64,000 bases of DNA from Amborella trichopoda (Eukaryota > Streptophyta > Magnoliopsida > Amborellales > Amborellaceae), in contig NW_006500178.1 of NCBI RefSeq assembly GCF_000471905.2, positions 2,296,670 to 2,360,669 on the forward strand, in the 5' to 3' direction. Position numbers and translations under genes: made by a program. Below are positions 44,603 to 55,776 of the stretch, in pieces. The notes below the pieces were generated by a model. That model saw only the letters and a program-made list of their open reading frames with translations. It had not been told where the DNA came from and did no database searches. Position 1 is the first letter of the stretch. Each line of letters begins with the position of its first letter.

Positions 44603-44984
44603 GGAAAAAGTTTATATAAGTTTGTAACCTTCTACTGTTGAAGTAAGGTGCACGTTAAAAATCTTACAATGGAAAGTGTTCCAGCATAGAAGAACCCTCC
44701 AATTGATCATCTCGATCTTGAGATGAATGGACATAAGGAAAAAAAAAGAAAGAATTCTAAAGTCCAAAAAATAAGTATTTTGTAACAAGTTATCCAGATG
44801 GTCTATTTTCAAAAATTTTAAGTGTTTTTTATTTGTATCATTTTTAAATTTTTAAATTTTTTATAACTTAGAATAAAAAAAGATTTTGAAACCATCTAAA
44901 GTTTTCGATGCCGAAACGAGATCTCTAAGTAAATTTTATAGGCGCACCTTACTAGAGGCAACCTTATACAAAACCTCACCCCCC
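44603..44984 (+). mobile_element. Mutator-like MITE family I, copy E
   Basis: 382 bp. Starts GGAAAAAGTTTATATAAG, ends AAACCTCACCCCCC. Flanks CAAGCTAAA (44594-44602) and TAAGCTAAA (44985-44993) form a 9-bp target duplication with one mismatch. It lies about 550 bp past the stop of the cytochrome b561 gene. Confidence 0.8.
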
Positions 44985-45852
44985 TAAGCTAAAAGATTGG
45001 CACCTAAGGGTATGTTTCATCGTGTGAAAGCGCTTTTCCGGGCCATGGGAAAGGTTGTTTACCTGGAAGAGCTCTCCATCAACTTGAGAACTCGATTTCG
45101 TAATGAGAGAATTTTCCCAGCCAAATAATTGGAGCTGCAAAATTTTTATGTTTTTATATTAAAAGCTGGGAAGTACTTCACAACAGCCATATGGCTAACA
45201 CTTTCCCAGAAAGAAATCCAGTAAAAACAACCCAGCAGTCCCTTAAACAAACAAGCCTTGAGAGTTATTTTTGTTACTCTCTCCAAAAGTTACTTCAATT
45301 GGCTGAGTACCTCATGAAACTTTTTCACATCTCTAGAACAAAGAGCACAAGACTGATTATTAACTGTTACCTTATGGGGAGCTTATTTACTAATTAGGCA
45401 TGAAATAAGTATCTTAAAGAAGCAATACTGAGGCTGAAATGTGAAGCTCATGATATTAGCTTTATAGGCTAAAACCAAAGTACCATTTGACCACATGTCA
45501 ACCTAGAGTAGGTTTAGAGAATGTAATCTGCAAGGATACTGAAAGGTAAGAGTGGTTGAACAAAAATGGGCAAAATTTGTATGAATTATGGGTGGGAAAT
45601 AAGTTGTTGGGTACTAAATATTTGTATGAATCATGGATGGGAAATAAATTGTTGGGGGATTGAATGTCACCCCAATACCAGAAAAGGAAGCAAGCTCTAA
45701 TAGGGAACAATTTCATTTGTGTAAAGGCCCCAAACTTCAGATCTGGAATTCACCAATTGAGATACATATTAGAAAATAGTATGTATGTTTAATGGATGCC
45801 TTCATATATCTCTTCACTAAGAAAAAAAATTTCACTTGACCGACAACACTTA
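44985..45852. other. Intergenic with a short tandem duplication
   Basis: 45576-45668 holds two copies of a segment with TTTGTATGAATTATGGGTGG and GGGAAATAAGTTGTTGGG. No gene or RNA recognised. Confidence 0.4.
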
Positions 45853-46499
45853 GGGCCTGTTTGACAACTGGAAGTTGGTTGTTATCTAGAATTTGGAAGT
45901 TACTTCTCCCTGTGAAGCTAGATGTTCTGGCTCCTAGTACTGAAAGGTATTGTGTTTGGTAAGTTGTCTGAAATTTAGAGGGAGCCTGGAAACCTATGTT
46001 TGGTACCACCTAGAAGTTATCAAACCTGGAGACCTGATAGTTAACCAATTTAATCCGTACATAGAAGAATTTGTATTTTGAAGTAATATTGATTTTTTAA
46101 CAAAAATCTAATAGGTCATCCAAAATAGATCAAGCAAGAAGAATGGATTTGTACGTTACTAAATGGTTTTATAATGATTCATTGTATAATTATTTATGTT
46201 TCCTAATTAATTATATCCAAAAAACCTCTTTTATCCAAGCTCCTTGCATACGAAATACAATTCTTAGTGTCAATTCAACTTATAAATTAATGTTATACGC
46301 ATCAAATTGGATTTTTAAGGACTTAGAGACATACATGAAAGCTTGGGTTAATGTATGAGGCAAGATTTGCTTCATTTGTTAATATCAATATTAATTTTCT
46401 GCATCATATATTCCAAATTACGACGAACATTTAGATTGAATATCCCAAATTTCATGGTTAACTATTCTACAAAATATTTTGTCACTAACCATTAATCAA

Positions 46500-47400
46500 A
46501 TACGCTATGAAGGTCCCATATCACCAATATATGGTTCTCAAGTGTAGACAAGCCATTACCGACTGAAGGAGTTCCAGGTAGCCAAGACTTCGAAAAACTT
46601 AGAGTATAGGCCTAAACCTTTCCTAGACCAATCCCTAACCACAACCCTAAAATTCTCCCCACTAAGAACCCATTTATAAATTGAAAACATCCCAACAGAC
46701 ATAACAGGGCACGTGGCATGAAACTGCCAAAATTGTGGGGTCCACTATGTCTGTGTAACAGCTATTTACGCATGCATAATACTGTGTTTCGCAAGAGATC
46801 TACGGCCCAGATTGAGTCGCCACTTGCAAGAGCCGTTATCTAGGTTCTAGCCTATAAATATAAACCCTTAGCTATACGGTATAGGGGCCCGGAGTGTAGA
46901 GAATTAGGTGAAGCCCTACTACTCTACGCACTGAACCCTGAATCTTTGGAAACCCTAAAGTTACTAACCCCAATTTCCCTTCTCATAGATCTTTGAGCCT
47001 ACTTTGAACCTCTGAAACCTTATCCTAAGCCAATAAATACCACCAAGCCGATCAAATCAAAAGACTCTTGGTTACACCCATGGACCCTAGGCTTGATATC
47101 CAGTTCAAGTCTAAGTTAGCACCCACTAAATCTTAACACTATTCAATCCCAAATGGCAAACTCTAAGAGGCCAAAGAGGTCGGTGCACAATCTCAAATCT
47201 AAGCCAGACCACCAACTCCGGGTGTCATGACTGTGGGCCTGGTTTCAAGTAAGTTCATCATTTTTTATTTTTTCTTTGGATTTTATTTTATTTAGTATAA
47301 TTTAGCCCTAGTTCCCTATTCCAAAATCATTTTCTAAATCTCTCCCCTTGTTTGCGAATTTTCGACCGCATCGTCCCATAAGTCGGTAACCACCGGTGGT
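46500..47400. other. Unassigned DNA inside Harbinger 2, LTR-like
   Basis: Contains CCTATAAATATAAACCC near 46850, a good TATA box, followed by leader-like sequence (CTAAACCTTT, ACCCTGAATC words). It resembles an LTR promoter and could be a solo LTR inserted in the transposon, but no ends or target duplication were fixed. Confidence 0.3.
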
Positions 47401-47639
47401 TTGTGAGAGAGAGTGGTCAGTGGCATACTCCAATCTCTACCTCTGATCGACTATGTTCCCATTCGAAGGTGCTTGGCATCGCGGTCAAAGAGTCGTGCCA
47501 TGGCTCGCCGCCGTCGGGCGTTGTTGTGAACATCAAGTATACAAAGATAATGAGAGACTTTTATTGGTATATGATTTTTTTTTTTTAACGATTCACATGG
47601 TTGTGCCACAATTGGGATTTCATCTCGCAATTGTACTCC

Positions 47640-48900
47640 TTAGACATGGTCCTCAATAATACTTTGAGTTGCTACTGGATCACCGTCATCTACCTCATTG
47701 GTTATGATCTCAAAAATTCGTTCTCGAAATTGCAGCTCAAGCACACCATCCACTCCTCTCATCATCGTGATAAAGTTGTGCAAAACAGCCGTTGAAATTA
47801 CTATTTTGACTTCTGTGTTGAATGGATAATGAAATTGCTTCTTTAGCATTGGAAAGAATGCTTTCCATAAACCAAAAGTTCGCTCAACAACATCCCTTAG
47901 AGATGAATGGACTTTATTAGAAAATTCTTTGGCGTCATGAGGTGCCCCATTGCCGATCTTAAAATTACTTATATGGTAGCGAACCAATCTGTAGGGAGCA
48001 AGGAAACCCCACATGGTTGGATAGCCCCCATCCACAAGATAGTATTTTCCTGCACAAGTTGGACAAACATGGTCAGTTACTTAACTACTATCATGTTATA
48101 AATAAGACCTACAAAATTGAGAGGCATTGTTAATCGACCGGTCTCTCTTTCCAAAGCATCGTATAAGATCTTGGAGTCCGATGCAGATCCTTCATGTCTT
48201 GCAAGTATATACTGGAATTGCAAATCGAAGCCCACTACAGCCATCGTATTTTGGGATAATACACCTTTCCTATTCCGAAATCGTCTATGCATGTGGCTCT
48301 TAACCCACGCTGGGATTGAGTTCCATCAATTGCGCCTAGGCAATCCTGATAGAAAATGCAATGAATTTTTTAGCTGTTGTAATGAAGATTTTTTTGTTAA
48401 AATTAGTGCTACCAATTTTGCAATGAATTTTAAAAAGTGAATACTATTAGTTACCTTGAAATATGGGTCATATCTTTCGTTACCAGCTATGTGAGCTGGT
48501 GTTTCTGTCCTTGGAGGCCATAAAAATATTTTTCCTATAGCCAAAACAACCCTCAGTACTTTATTGAAATGATAACTAATAGTTTGCCCAGAGTGCTGGA
48601 AACGAATTTGTGTCATCCTATTACATTTGTCATGTGTAACAGTACTTATGAATATCGCTACTTGACACAAATCTAGTATTTTGCAGTGTGCTTCTGTCTC
48701 TTAAAAGCCTACAAAGTTCAATGAATGCAGACGTTCCATATGCAATAGATCAAAGCAATTCTGCTCATGTCCCTCTAACATATAGGCAACAAACTCTGAC
48801 CCTGTGAATGGAGCAACGTGAACTCTCTTCCTCATTAAATATGCATTGTAGTATCAAAAGGTCACACAACACACGACATATAAACCACATAGCATTGCAT
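47640..48900 (-). pseudogene. HARBI1-type transposase of Harbinger 2
   Basis: Minus strand, two exons. Exon 1 part (48900-48455): RKRVHVAPFTGSEFVAYML, then after a frameshift VTHDKCNRMTQIRFQHSGQ and ISYHFNKVLRVVLAIGK. A 109-bp intron (48346-48454, AAG|GTAACT and ATCAG|GATTG) follows. Exon 2: CLGAIDGT (first catalytic Asp), frameshift, HMHRRFRNRKGVLSQNTM, EGSASDSK (second Asp), GGYPTMWGFLAPYR, then SSLRDVVERTFGLWK (catalytic Glu) and VISTAVLHNFI. The normal GWEGSA is RHEGSA here. Frameshifts near 48700 and 48300 and a stop after the GLIYN stretch kill the gene. Confidence 0.9.
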
Positions 48901-49370
48901 TGAATCTAAGCCGCTCGAAATGATCCATATCATCTATAATTGAAAATTAAAGTTGAGAGGACATATATAAGTTCAAAGAGGAAAATTTTACATTCTAGAA
49001 ATACAAAAATATAAACACATTAGTCAATCATTTGTCATCAAATAGATAATATAACATTTTATACAAATGAAAAAACAAAATGGTAATGTCATATTTTCAC
49101 CGTATAGAATTACATATACATATACACCACACATAAGCATAACGTTAAGTATTTTCATTAAAAGAAGAAGGTCTCGTTACATCAATAGGAAAACTACTCC
49201 AAGGCATGAAGTTCGTTCATCCATTCATATATAGGTCAAGACAAAAAAAAAATGAGTGCTTAGACTGCCAAAAGTAAACTTTTATGAGTCCAAATAAAAT
49301 AAAATAAAATAAACCCAAAAAAAAACTTCACACCAAAATATTAATTTGCCATTTGTTTCATCTCCTCCTC

Positions 49371-49580
49371 TTAAAACGCCCCTCGGCACTCAGACGGCAA
49401 GGCTAGGAACATATGAACTTTAGATGTACTTTGGAAAATACTGGTAGCCTTCAAGATGGCTTCTAAGCCTACCTCCCCTTTCTCATATAGCTCGTCAACA
49501 ATATCCATGCATTTCTTCATCTTTATCTCAGGTCGAATGGGAGCTCGGAGACTCATCATCTCTGTCATAGTTTCCATCAA
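49371..49580 (-). pseudogene. C-terminal helical tail of the Myb/SANT ORF, shifted frame
   Basis: Minus strand METMTEMMSLRAPIRPEIK, then CMDIVDELYEKGEVGLEAIL and FQSTSKVHMFLALPSECRGA. This C-terminal helical block (MDIVDEL, FLALPS) closes plant PIF/Harbinger Myb/SANT-like proteins. It follows the previous piece after a stop at 49586, so a stop or small frame change separates them. Confidence 0.6.
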
Positions 49581-49585
49581 TTTAG

Positions 49586-50194
49586 TTAAACTTGAGCCAC
49601 TTGTTCAGTAAGAGTGCTTTGCCTTTTCTTTTGAGACACCTCAGAGGGAGTATAAGGGCGGGGCCTCTTATATTGCCTCGATGATGTTCTACGAGCATTG
49701 CTTGGGGTGGATATATCGTTATCCTCATCACTAGTATCTAAGTGAGGAGACTCTATTAGTGAATCATTCAATTCATAGGGAGGTGCATTATCATCGGTGC
49801 CTCTGTCAACCAAAGTCTCACAATGCCTCCCATCAATAACAATGTCTCCAAATATTTTGTCCAGCTCGTTAACATCATGAGCACTCTTACCTCTAAACTT
49901 GCCAGCCCATGGGTAATCCTGCGAAGTTACAAACATGTACAACTAAGAATTCTAACTATCTAAAAGATTAACTTCTATAAAAGGATACCAGTGATACAAT
50001 AAACTAACCTTTATATATTGATCCTAAAGTTCATTCTCTGCCGTCACCATACCTCTCAGTGGATCCCTTCCAAAGCCAGTTGACCGGATCATTTTCTTCA
50101 GCTCAGAGTACATTTTTCTAATCAATTTGTGCTTGTTTTCCATTCTCTCACGGTCGAATGATTCACCATACAAGGCCACCATCTTAGCATTCAT
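49586..50194 (-). pseudogene. Myb/SANT-like ORF of Harbinger 2, 3' part
   Basis: The second protein of PIF/Harbinger elements, which binds DNA and partners the transposase. From 50194 down: ESFDRERMENKHKLIRKMYS, LKKMIRSTGFGRDPLRGMVT, a stop where Trp is expected (AENEL*DQYIK), a 90-bp intron (49919-50008), then YPWAGKFRGKSAHDVNELDK and an acidic/basic tail (RRTSSRQYKRPRPYTPSE) to the stop at 49586. The Copia insertion cuts it at 50195; the rest is at 55563-55776. Confidence 0.85.
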
Positions 50195-50817
50195 TGTTGC
50201 GAAGCAATGTCCTTCCCTTCTATGTATGAATCAAAGGTAAGAACATAGCCACAGTATATGTTTATGCAAATACTGAAAATGGGCAATTTGCTGAGTGCCT
50301 ACAAAAATAGAAATCACAAATCACAAAAAAAATGAAAAGAAAGTTCCACCAAGCACAATCACAACACAAGATTTAATGTGGAAAACCCTTCAATGTGAGG
50401 GAAAAACCACAGGACAAATTCGAAAGAGGAATCCACTAAAAACAAATCAGGGTTACAATATAGTTTCTTCTCAAGTTTTTGCCCAAAACTTGAGGCTTAC
50501 AATCAAATGAGAGAACAACAATAACTTAGAGAAGATATAAAATTACCTCATAAGCACCAACAAGATCATCTCTTTCCCACCTCAAAAAGGCCAAAAAAAA
50601 TTGGTCTTCCAATGGCTTGGAGATACCACCGAAAGGCACACCAACTATTCCGGTTTTTCAGCTGAGTGTCTCCAAAACAAAACCCTTTTTGTTTTATCTT
50701 TTTAAAACACCCTCTACGTTCTCTCTCTCTCTCTCTAACCCTTTCTTATTTTGTTGGTTTTTTGTTTTTCTTTTCACTCCTTTATGAGGCTGGATCCCAC
50801 AAGGTAATCACCCAACA
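50195..50817 (-). repeat. Copia 2 3' LTR
   Basis: Starts TGTTGCGAAGC on the plus strand and ends AATCACCCAACA. It lacks a segment of about 125 bp present in the other LTR (55287-55411); the missing piece is bounded by GAGTGT in both places. Confidence 0.9.
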
Positions 50818-51320
50818 AACTCCCCCTCCAGACCCATGAGGAGGGCTCCCCCATACTGGATGCTCACATGGCACCTATGCCTGCCAAAGCTCTGTGTCTT
50901 CGTCATCATGTCTAACAGATTCTGGTCGGTATGTATTTTGTAAATCTTCATGAACCTATTTTCTAAGACATGTCGAATCCAATGGTACCACACCTCAATG
51001 TGTTTGGTTCTAAAGTGGAATGCAGCATTCTTGCTCAGATCAATAGCGCTTTGACTGTCACATCTAACTACATACTCCTTTTACTTCAAACCCAACTCCA
51101 TAAGAAAACTTTTCAACCATAGCATCTCCTTACAGGCTTCTGTGGCAGCAATATACTCTGCCTCTGTAATCGAGAGTGCAACACATTTTTGCACCTTTGA
51201 TTGCCAAGAAATTGCTCCTCCTGTAAACGTAAACATGTAACCCGAAGTAGCCTTCCACCAAAGGTGATGAGTTTCCAAAACATAGACAAACTTTAGATGC
51301 GCTTCTTAGATACCTTAGAA
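50818..51320 (-). pseudogene. Copia 2 RNase H region
   Basis: Minus strand: HHLWWKATSGYMFTFTGGAI, then SWQSKVQKCVALSITEAEYI and ACKEMLWLKSFLMELG, ending near YKIHTDQNLLDMMTK (KV.T..N.AD.LTK position). Stops near 51075 and the frame change near 51000 break it. Confidence 0.85.
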
Positions 51321-52320
51321 TCTATTTTACAGCTTCCCAATGTTGTTTGCCTAAATTTACCAAGTATCTGCTAACTACGCCGGTGGCATGTGCTATATCA
51401 GGCACTGTGCACAATATAGAGTACATCAAACTTCCTATGGCTGAAGTATAGGGGATCTTCTCCATTTCTTTCTTCTCTTCACTGCTGGTTAGAGATAACT
51501 TGAAACTCAACTTGAAGTGTCTAGCTAATGGTGTATCGATTGGCTTGGTATACTTCATGTTGAATCTTTCAAGTACCTTCTCAATGTACCTTTCTTGAAT
51601 TTGCCACAACTTTTTGTTCTTCCTATCACGCTTGATTGTCATGCCCAAAATTTGTTTTGCAGCCCCTAAGTCCTTCATGTCAAAAACATTGTTCAATTCT
51701 TTCTTCAACCTGTCAATCAAATTAGCATCTTGACTAACGATAAGCATATCATCAACATATAACATGAGAATAATAAACGAAGATTAGAATACTTTCTAAG
51801 GTAAACACAGTGGTCTATAGTGGTTCTCGTAAACCATGACTCATCATTAAATAGTCAAATTTTTTGTACCAGCCGTGGAGCTTGCTTCAATCCATACAAG
51901 CTCTTCTTTAACTTGCATAACATGTGCTCCTTGCCCTTCACTAGGAAACCTTCTGGTTATTCCATATATATTTCTTCCTTTAGATCTCCATGCAAGAAAG
52001 TTGTCTTGACATCTAACTGCTCAATCTCCAAGTCTTGACTAGCCGGTAGGCCTAGGATGGTGCGAATAGAAGTCATCGTCACAACGGGAGAAAAGATTTC
52101 ATCAAAATCAACACCCTTTTTATGCCCGAATCCCTTGACAACCAGCCTTACCTTGTACCTCATTTTCTTCTTGTCATCTTCAATTTTCAACCTAAATACT
52201 CACTTATTCTTCAAAGCTTTTCGTCCTTTTGGTAGCTCAATAAGCTCATAGGCTTTATTCTTATGCAAGGACTCAAGTTCTTCTTGCATGACTTTCTTCC
52301 ATTGTTAATTTTGCTTATGT
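51321..52320 (-). pseudogene. Copia 2 reverse transcriptase region
   Basis: The N-terminal piece 51957-52190 reads KGFGHKKGVDFDEIFSPVVT and LDVKTTFLHGDLKEEIYME; the C-terminal piece 51322-51765 starts MLYVDDMLIVSQDANLIDRL, with the catalytic YVDD intact, and continues KQILGMTIKRDRKNKKLWQI and IPYTSAIGSLMYSILC. Stops and a frame change between 51780 and 51957 separate them. Confidence 0.9.
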
Positions 52321-52499
52321 ACCATAGCTTCTTTAAAACTTTATGGTTCACCATTTTCAGTGAGTGTAACATACTATAATGATGGATATTTTGTTTAGGT
52401 TTTTCGTTCCCTTTGTGACCTTCTCACCATAGGTCATTCTTCTTGAGGAGGCTGCTCCCCCTGCTCAACATCATCATGTACATCATCATTTTGAGGAGT

Positions 52500-53480
52500 C
52501 TCGCCACCTCAAACTTGGCCATCTTCATCTTGAACTTGCTGCCCATCATCATTATGTATGGGTAAAAGGGCTTGTGCTTCTAGTAGCTCATCTACAAGCC
52601 TCTTTGGCAGTTCCTCCTTATCAAAATCGAAAAGTGTTTGGTTTTCACGAAAGATCACATCTCGGCTTCTATGCAGCTTCTTAGCCTTGGGATCCCACAA
52701 CCTGTACCCAAATTCATCATCTTCATAACCCAGAAATACACATTGGGTTGCTTTGTCATGTAACTTACTTCGATGCTCTTTAGGTACATGTATGAAAGCC
52801 ATACATCCAAAGACTCTCAAGTGTGAGTAGGATACATCCTTGCCGGTCCACACTCTTTATGACACATCCCCTTCCAATGAAGCCAAATGAGATAGATTTA
52901 TCAAGTAGCATGTCGTATTCATAACTTCACCCCAAAACTCATTTGCTAACTTAGCTGAGGAAAGCATGCTTCTAACCTTATCCATTATAGTACGATTCAT
53001 TCTTTCTACAACACCATTATGTTGCAGTGTGGAAAGAACAGTCTTCTCATGTCGTATGTCATGTTTGGCACAATAGTCCTCAAACTTCTTTGAGGTTTAC
53101 TCTCCACCATTATCTGTGTAAAGGCATTTCAAGGACTTTGATGTTTGTCTTTCAACTATGATATGAAACTTTTGAAAAATTCAAATACTTGGTCTTTGCT
53201 CTTCATGGCAAAACTCCAAACTTTCATGGATGCATTATCAATGAAAGTGACAAAATACAAAGCACCACCAAGAGTTTTCACAGTCATAGGGCCACATACA
53301 TCGGAGTAAATAAAATCAAGTATTTCAGTATCCCGTTTAGTTTTAGCATGTGAAAAGGAAACTCTATGATGTTTTCCTACTAAACAATGATCACAAGGAG
53401 TTAAGGACATACCTTTTAGACTTGGAAAAGAATTTCTCTTCGTCAGAATCTCCAAACCTTTCTCACTCATGTGACCAAGT
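52500..53480 (-). pseudogene. Copia 2 integrase region
   Basis: Minus strand: a GAG-pre-integrase part with zinc-binding residues (HQRLGHMSEKGLEIL, CDHCLVGKHHRVSF near 53370-53480), the integrase core LDFIYSDVCGPM and FVTFIDNASMKVWSF (53156-53310), then HLRVFGCMAFIHVPKEHRSK and KLHRSRDVIFRE at 52640-52850. Several stops between 52855 and 53155. Confidence 0.88.
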
Positions 53481-53488
53481 CGTTGATG

Positions 53489-54796
53489 CTACAAGGCAGA
53501 TAAAGATACTTCAAGGGCAGTGTTCACCTCTCCTTTGGACAGTTGTTCAGTCTTGTAGAGAGAGCAGCTTTTCTTGCTTCTTGCCACAACAAGATAGTCT
53601 TTTTTCAACTTCAACACTCCATTGCCAAACTGTGACTCATACCCTTCATCATCAAGCATTCCTGTTGATATGAGATTCAATCTAACGTCTGGAACATATT
53701 TCATATCCTTGAGGACCAACTTGTAGCCAGTATTGGTAGTAATGCAAACATCACTCATTCCAACAATTTTAGATACTTTATTATTTCTCATCCTTATCGA
53801 ACCAAAGTCTCTCGACTTGTACATGGTAAAGAAATCTCTGTATGAATTAGCATTGAATGATGCTCGTGAATCAATCACCCAATTTGAATCATCACATGCT
53901 GCACTAACACAACCTTCACCACACGTCAAGAATATTATAATGTCATCGGAGGCAACTGCAATGGTTTCCTGATGTTCTTTATTTCCATCACCACATTTTC
54001 CTTCTTTTTGATTTCTTTTGAATTTCCGACACTCCTTCTCCATATGTTTGGGCTTATTGCAATAGTAACACGTCACTCCTTTTCTCGACTTGGATCTCCC
54101 TTTTGATTTGTTTCAATTATGATTTTCTCTATTCTTCGGTCTCTCCCATTCTTCAGTGACTAATGCGTGTGAGTGGGAGGAATTTGAAGATTTTCTTCTC
54201 ATCGCTTCATTCAACAAACTACTTATAACTTGGCTCATGGTAACAATCCCATCGGATGCCGAGTTGCTAAGGGATACAACGAGCGTCTCCCAAGTGTCAA
54301 GTAATGAGCTCAATAATAACAATGCTTGCAACTCATCATCTAGCACCATTTTCATAGCCGCCAACTGATTTACAATGGTTTGTGTTTCATTCAAGTGCTC
54401 CGCAACCAATCTGTTCTCCTTAAACTTTAAGTTTACAAGTTTTCTAATTAAAAATGCCTTATTTTCGGCTGTCTTTTTCTCATACAAATCATTTTATTTC
54501 TTCCACAAGGACATTACATTAGTTTTTGTTGATACATGGTGGAACACAATATCATCCAACCATTGTCAGATGCAAGCCATTGCTTTCCGGTCTAACTTCC
54601 AATCATCATCGGTGATGGTTTCCGGCCTCTTCTCTATCCCCTCAATTGGCAAATAGAGGTCTCTATAATAAATAAGGTCTTCCATCTTGGCCTTCCAAAT
54701 TGACCAATTACCCCTATTCAAACTAATCATCCGTGTAAAGGTATTTGCATCCATCTTTGATTCACACACGAATAAAAACAAACATTTGATGTGCAA
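53489..54796 (-). pseudogene. Copia 2 gag and protease region
   Basis: gag begins near 54748 (MDANTFTRMISLNRGNWSIW), runs through DDDWKLDRKAMACI, a stop, then VNLKFKENRLVAEHLNETQT and LLLLSSLLDTWETLVVSLS. The zinc knuckle CYYCNKPKHMEKEC at about 54035-54075 is a perfect CX2CX4HX4C. Protease: WVIDSRASFN, where the active-site DSGAS has become DSRAS, then KDMKYVPDVRLNLISTGMLD. Stops at about 54565 and 54110. Confidence 0.88.
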
Positions 54797-54798
54797 AT

Positions 54799-54812
54799 GC
54801 TCTGATACCAGT
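54799..54812 (-). other. Copia 2 primer binding site
   Basis: The minus strand reads TGGTATCAGAGCA two bases after the LTR end, complementary to the initiator-Met tRNA 3' end. It sets the 5' LTR side and confirms minus orientation. Confidence 0.88.
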
Positions 54813-55567
54813 TGTTGGGATGCAATGCCATTCCCTTTTATGTGTGAATCAAAGGTAAAAACATAGCAATAATGTATGTTTATTCAAATACTGAAAATGG
54901 GCAATTTGCTAAGTGCCTACAAAAAAAGAAATCACAAATCACAAAAAAAATGAAAGGAAAGTTCCACCAAGCACAATCACAACACAAGATTTAAAGTGGA
55001 AAACCTTTCAATGTGAAGGGAAAAACCAAGGGATAAATCCGAGAGAGGAATCCATTAAGAATAAATCAAGGTTACAATATAGTTTCTTCTCAAGTTTTTG
55101 CCCAAAACTTGAGGCTTACAATCAAATGAGAGAACAACAATAACTTAGAGAAGATACAAAGTTACCTCACAAGCACCAACAAGATCATCTTTTTTCCACC
55201 TCAAAAAGTCCCAAAAAAAATGGTCTTCCAATGGCTTAAAGATACAACTAGAAAGCACACCAACTGCTCCGGTTTTCCAACCGAGTGTTGGGCGTGAGAG
55301 ATAGCAAAAATGGCATTTGGATGGCCTGAGAATGGTGATGGAAATCTTGCTACAAACATGCACTCTCTTCTCTCCAAAAGCCTTCAAAGAACCCTATCTT
55401 TGCTTGCAAAGAGTGTCTCAAAAAAAAAACGCTTTTTGTTTTGTCTTTTTAAAACACAATCTATGTTCTCTCGCTCTCTCTCTAACCCTTTCTTATTTTG
55501 TTGGGTCCTTTTGTTTTTTTCTTTTCACTCCTTATGGGGTTGGACCCCACAAAGCAATCACCCAACA
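54813..55567 (-). repeat. Copia 2 5' LTR
   Basis: Full-length LTR, 755 bp, starting TGTTGGGATGC on the plus strand and ending AATCACCCAACA. CT-rich stretches at 55466-55490 match the other LTR. It retains the 125-bp segment lost from the 3' LTR. Confidence 0.9.
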
Positions 55568-55776
55568 CTCATCTTATCACAGTTTTTTTGCTGGAAGCCC
55601 ACAGGAGGTCCCTTTTTCTTCCCAATCTTATGTTGGCTATTAGTTTCTCTATTCTTTTTGACCTCTACCATAAATTGAATGAAAGAAAGTTCTCGAGTAG
55701 TACTCTACTGAGAATTTTTTTGGGAACTACTCTTAGGTGTTGAAGTTGGAGGCATAGTTGAAGGTTGGGTCTCCAT
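55563..55776 (-). pseudogene. Myb/SANT-like ORF of Harbinger 2, 5' part
   Basis: Minus strand from ATG at 55774-55776: METQPSTMPPTSTPKSSSQK, a stop, then LSFIQFMVEVKKNRETNS and KKKGPPVGFQQKNCDKM, the first helices of the Myb/SANT-like domain. The frame runs to the Copia edge at 55567, and its continuation at 50194 is in phase once one copy of the 5-bp duplication is discounted. Confidence 0.8.

Larger units (their letters stand above)
50195..55567 (-). mobile_element. Copia LTR retrotransposon 2, inserted in Harbinger 2
   Basis: Minus-strand element. 3' LTR 50195-50817 (623 bp), 5' LTR 54813-55567 (755 bp); ends TGTTGGGTGATT...CAACA on the minus strand. Target duplication TTCAT (50190-50194) and CTCAT (55568-55572), one mismatch. 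The primer site TGGTATCAGAGCA lies just inside the 5' LTR (54799-54812) and the purine tract GGAGGGGGAGTT inside the 3' LTR (50818-50830). gag, protease, integrase, reverse transcriptase and RNase H lie in the normal Copia order. The LTRs agree at roughly nine in ten bases by eye. It has stops in every region. Confidence 0.92.

Noticed and set aside
46540..47240. Solo LTR inside Harbinger 2
   Set aside because: A TATA box and leader-like sequence are present but TG/CA ends and target duplications could not be matched, so it is listed only as unassigned DNA.
55310..55743. Overlapping Phe/Leu-rich frames of 81-122 codons on the plus strand
   Set aside because: They are the antisense of the Copia 2 LTR and the Myb/SANT ORF; hydrophobicity comes from T-rich LTR sequence.
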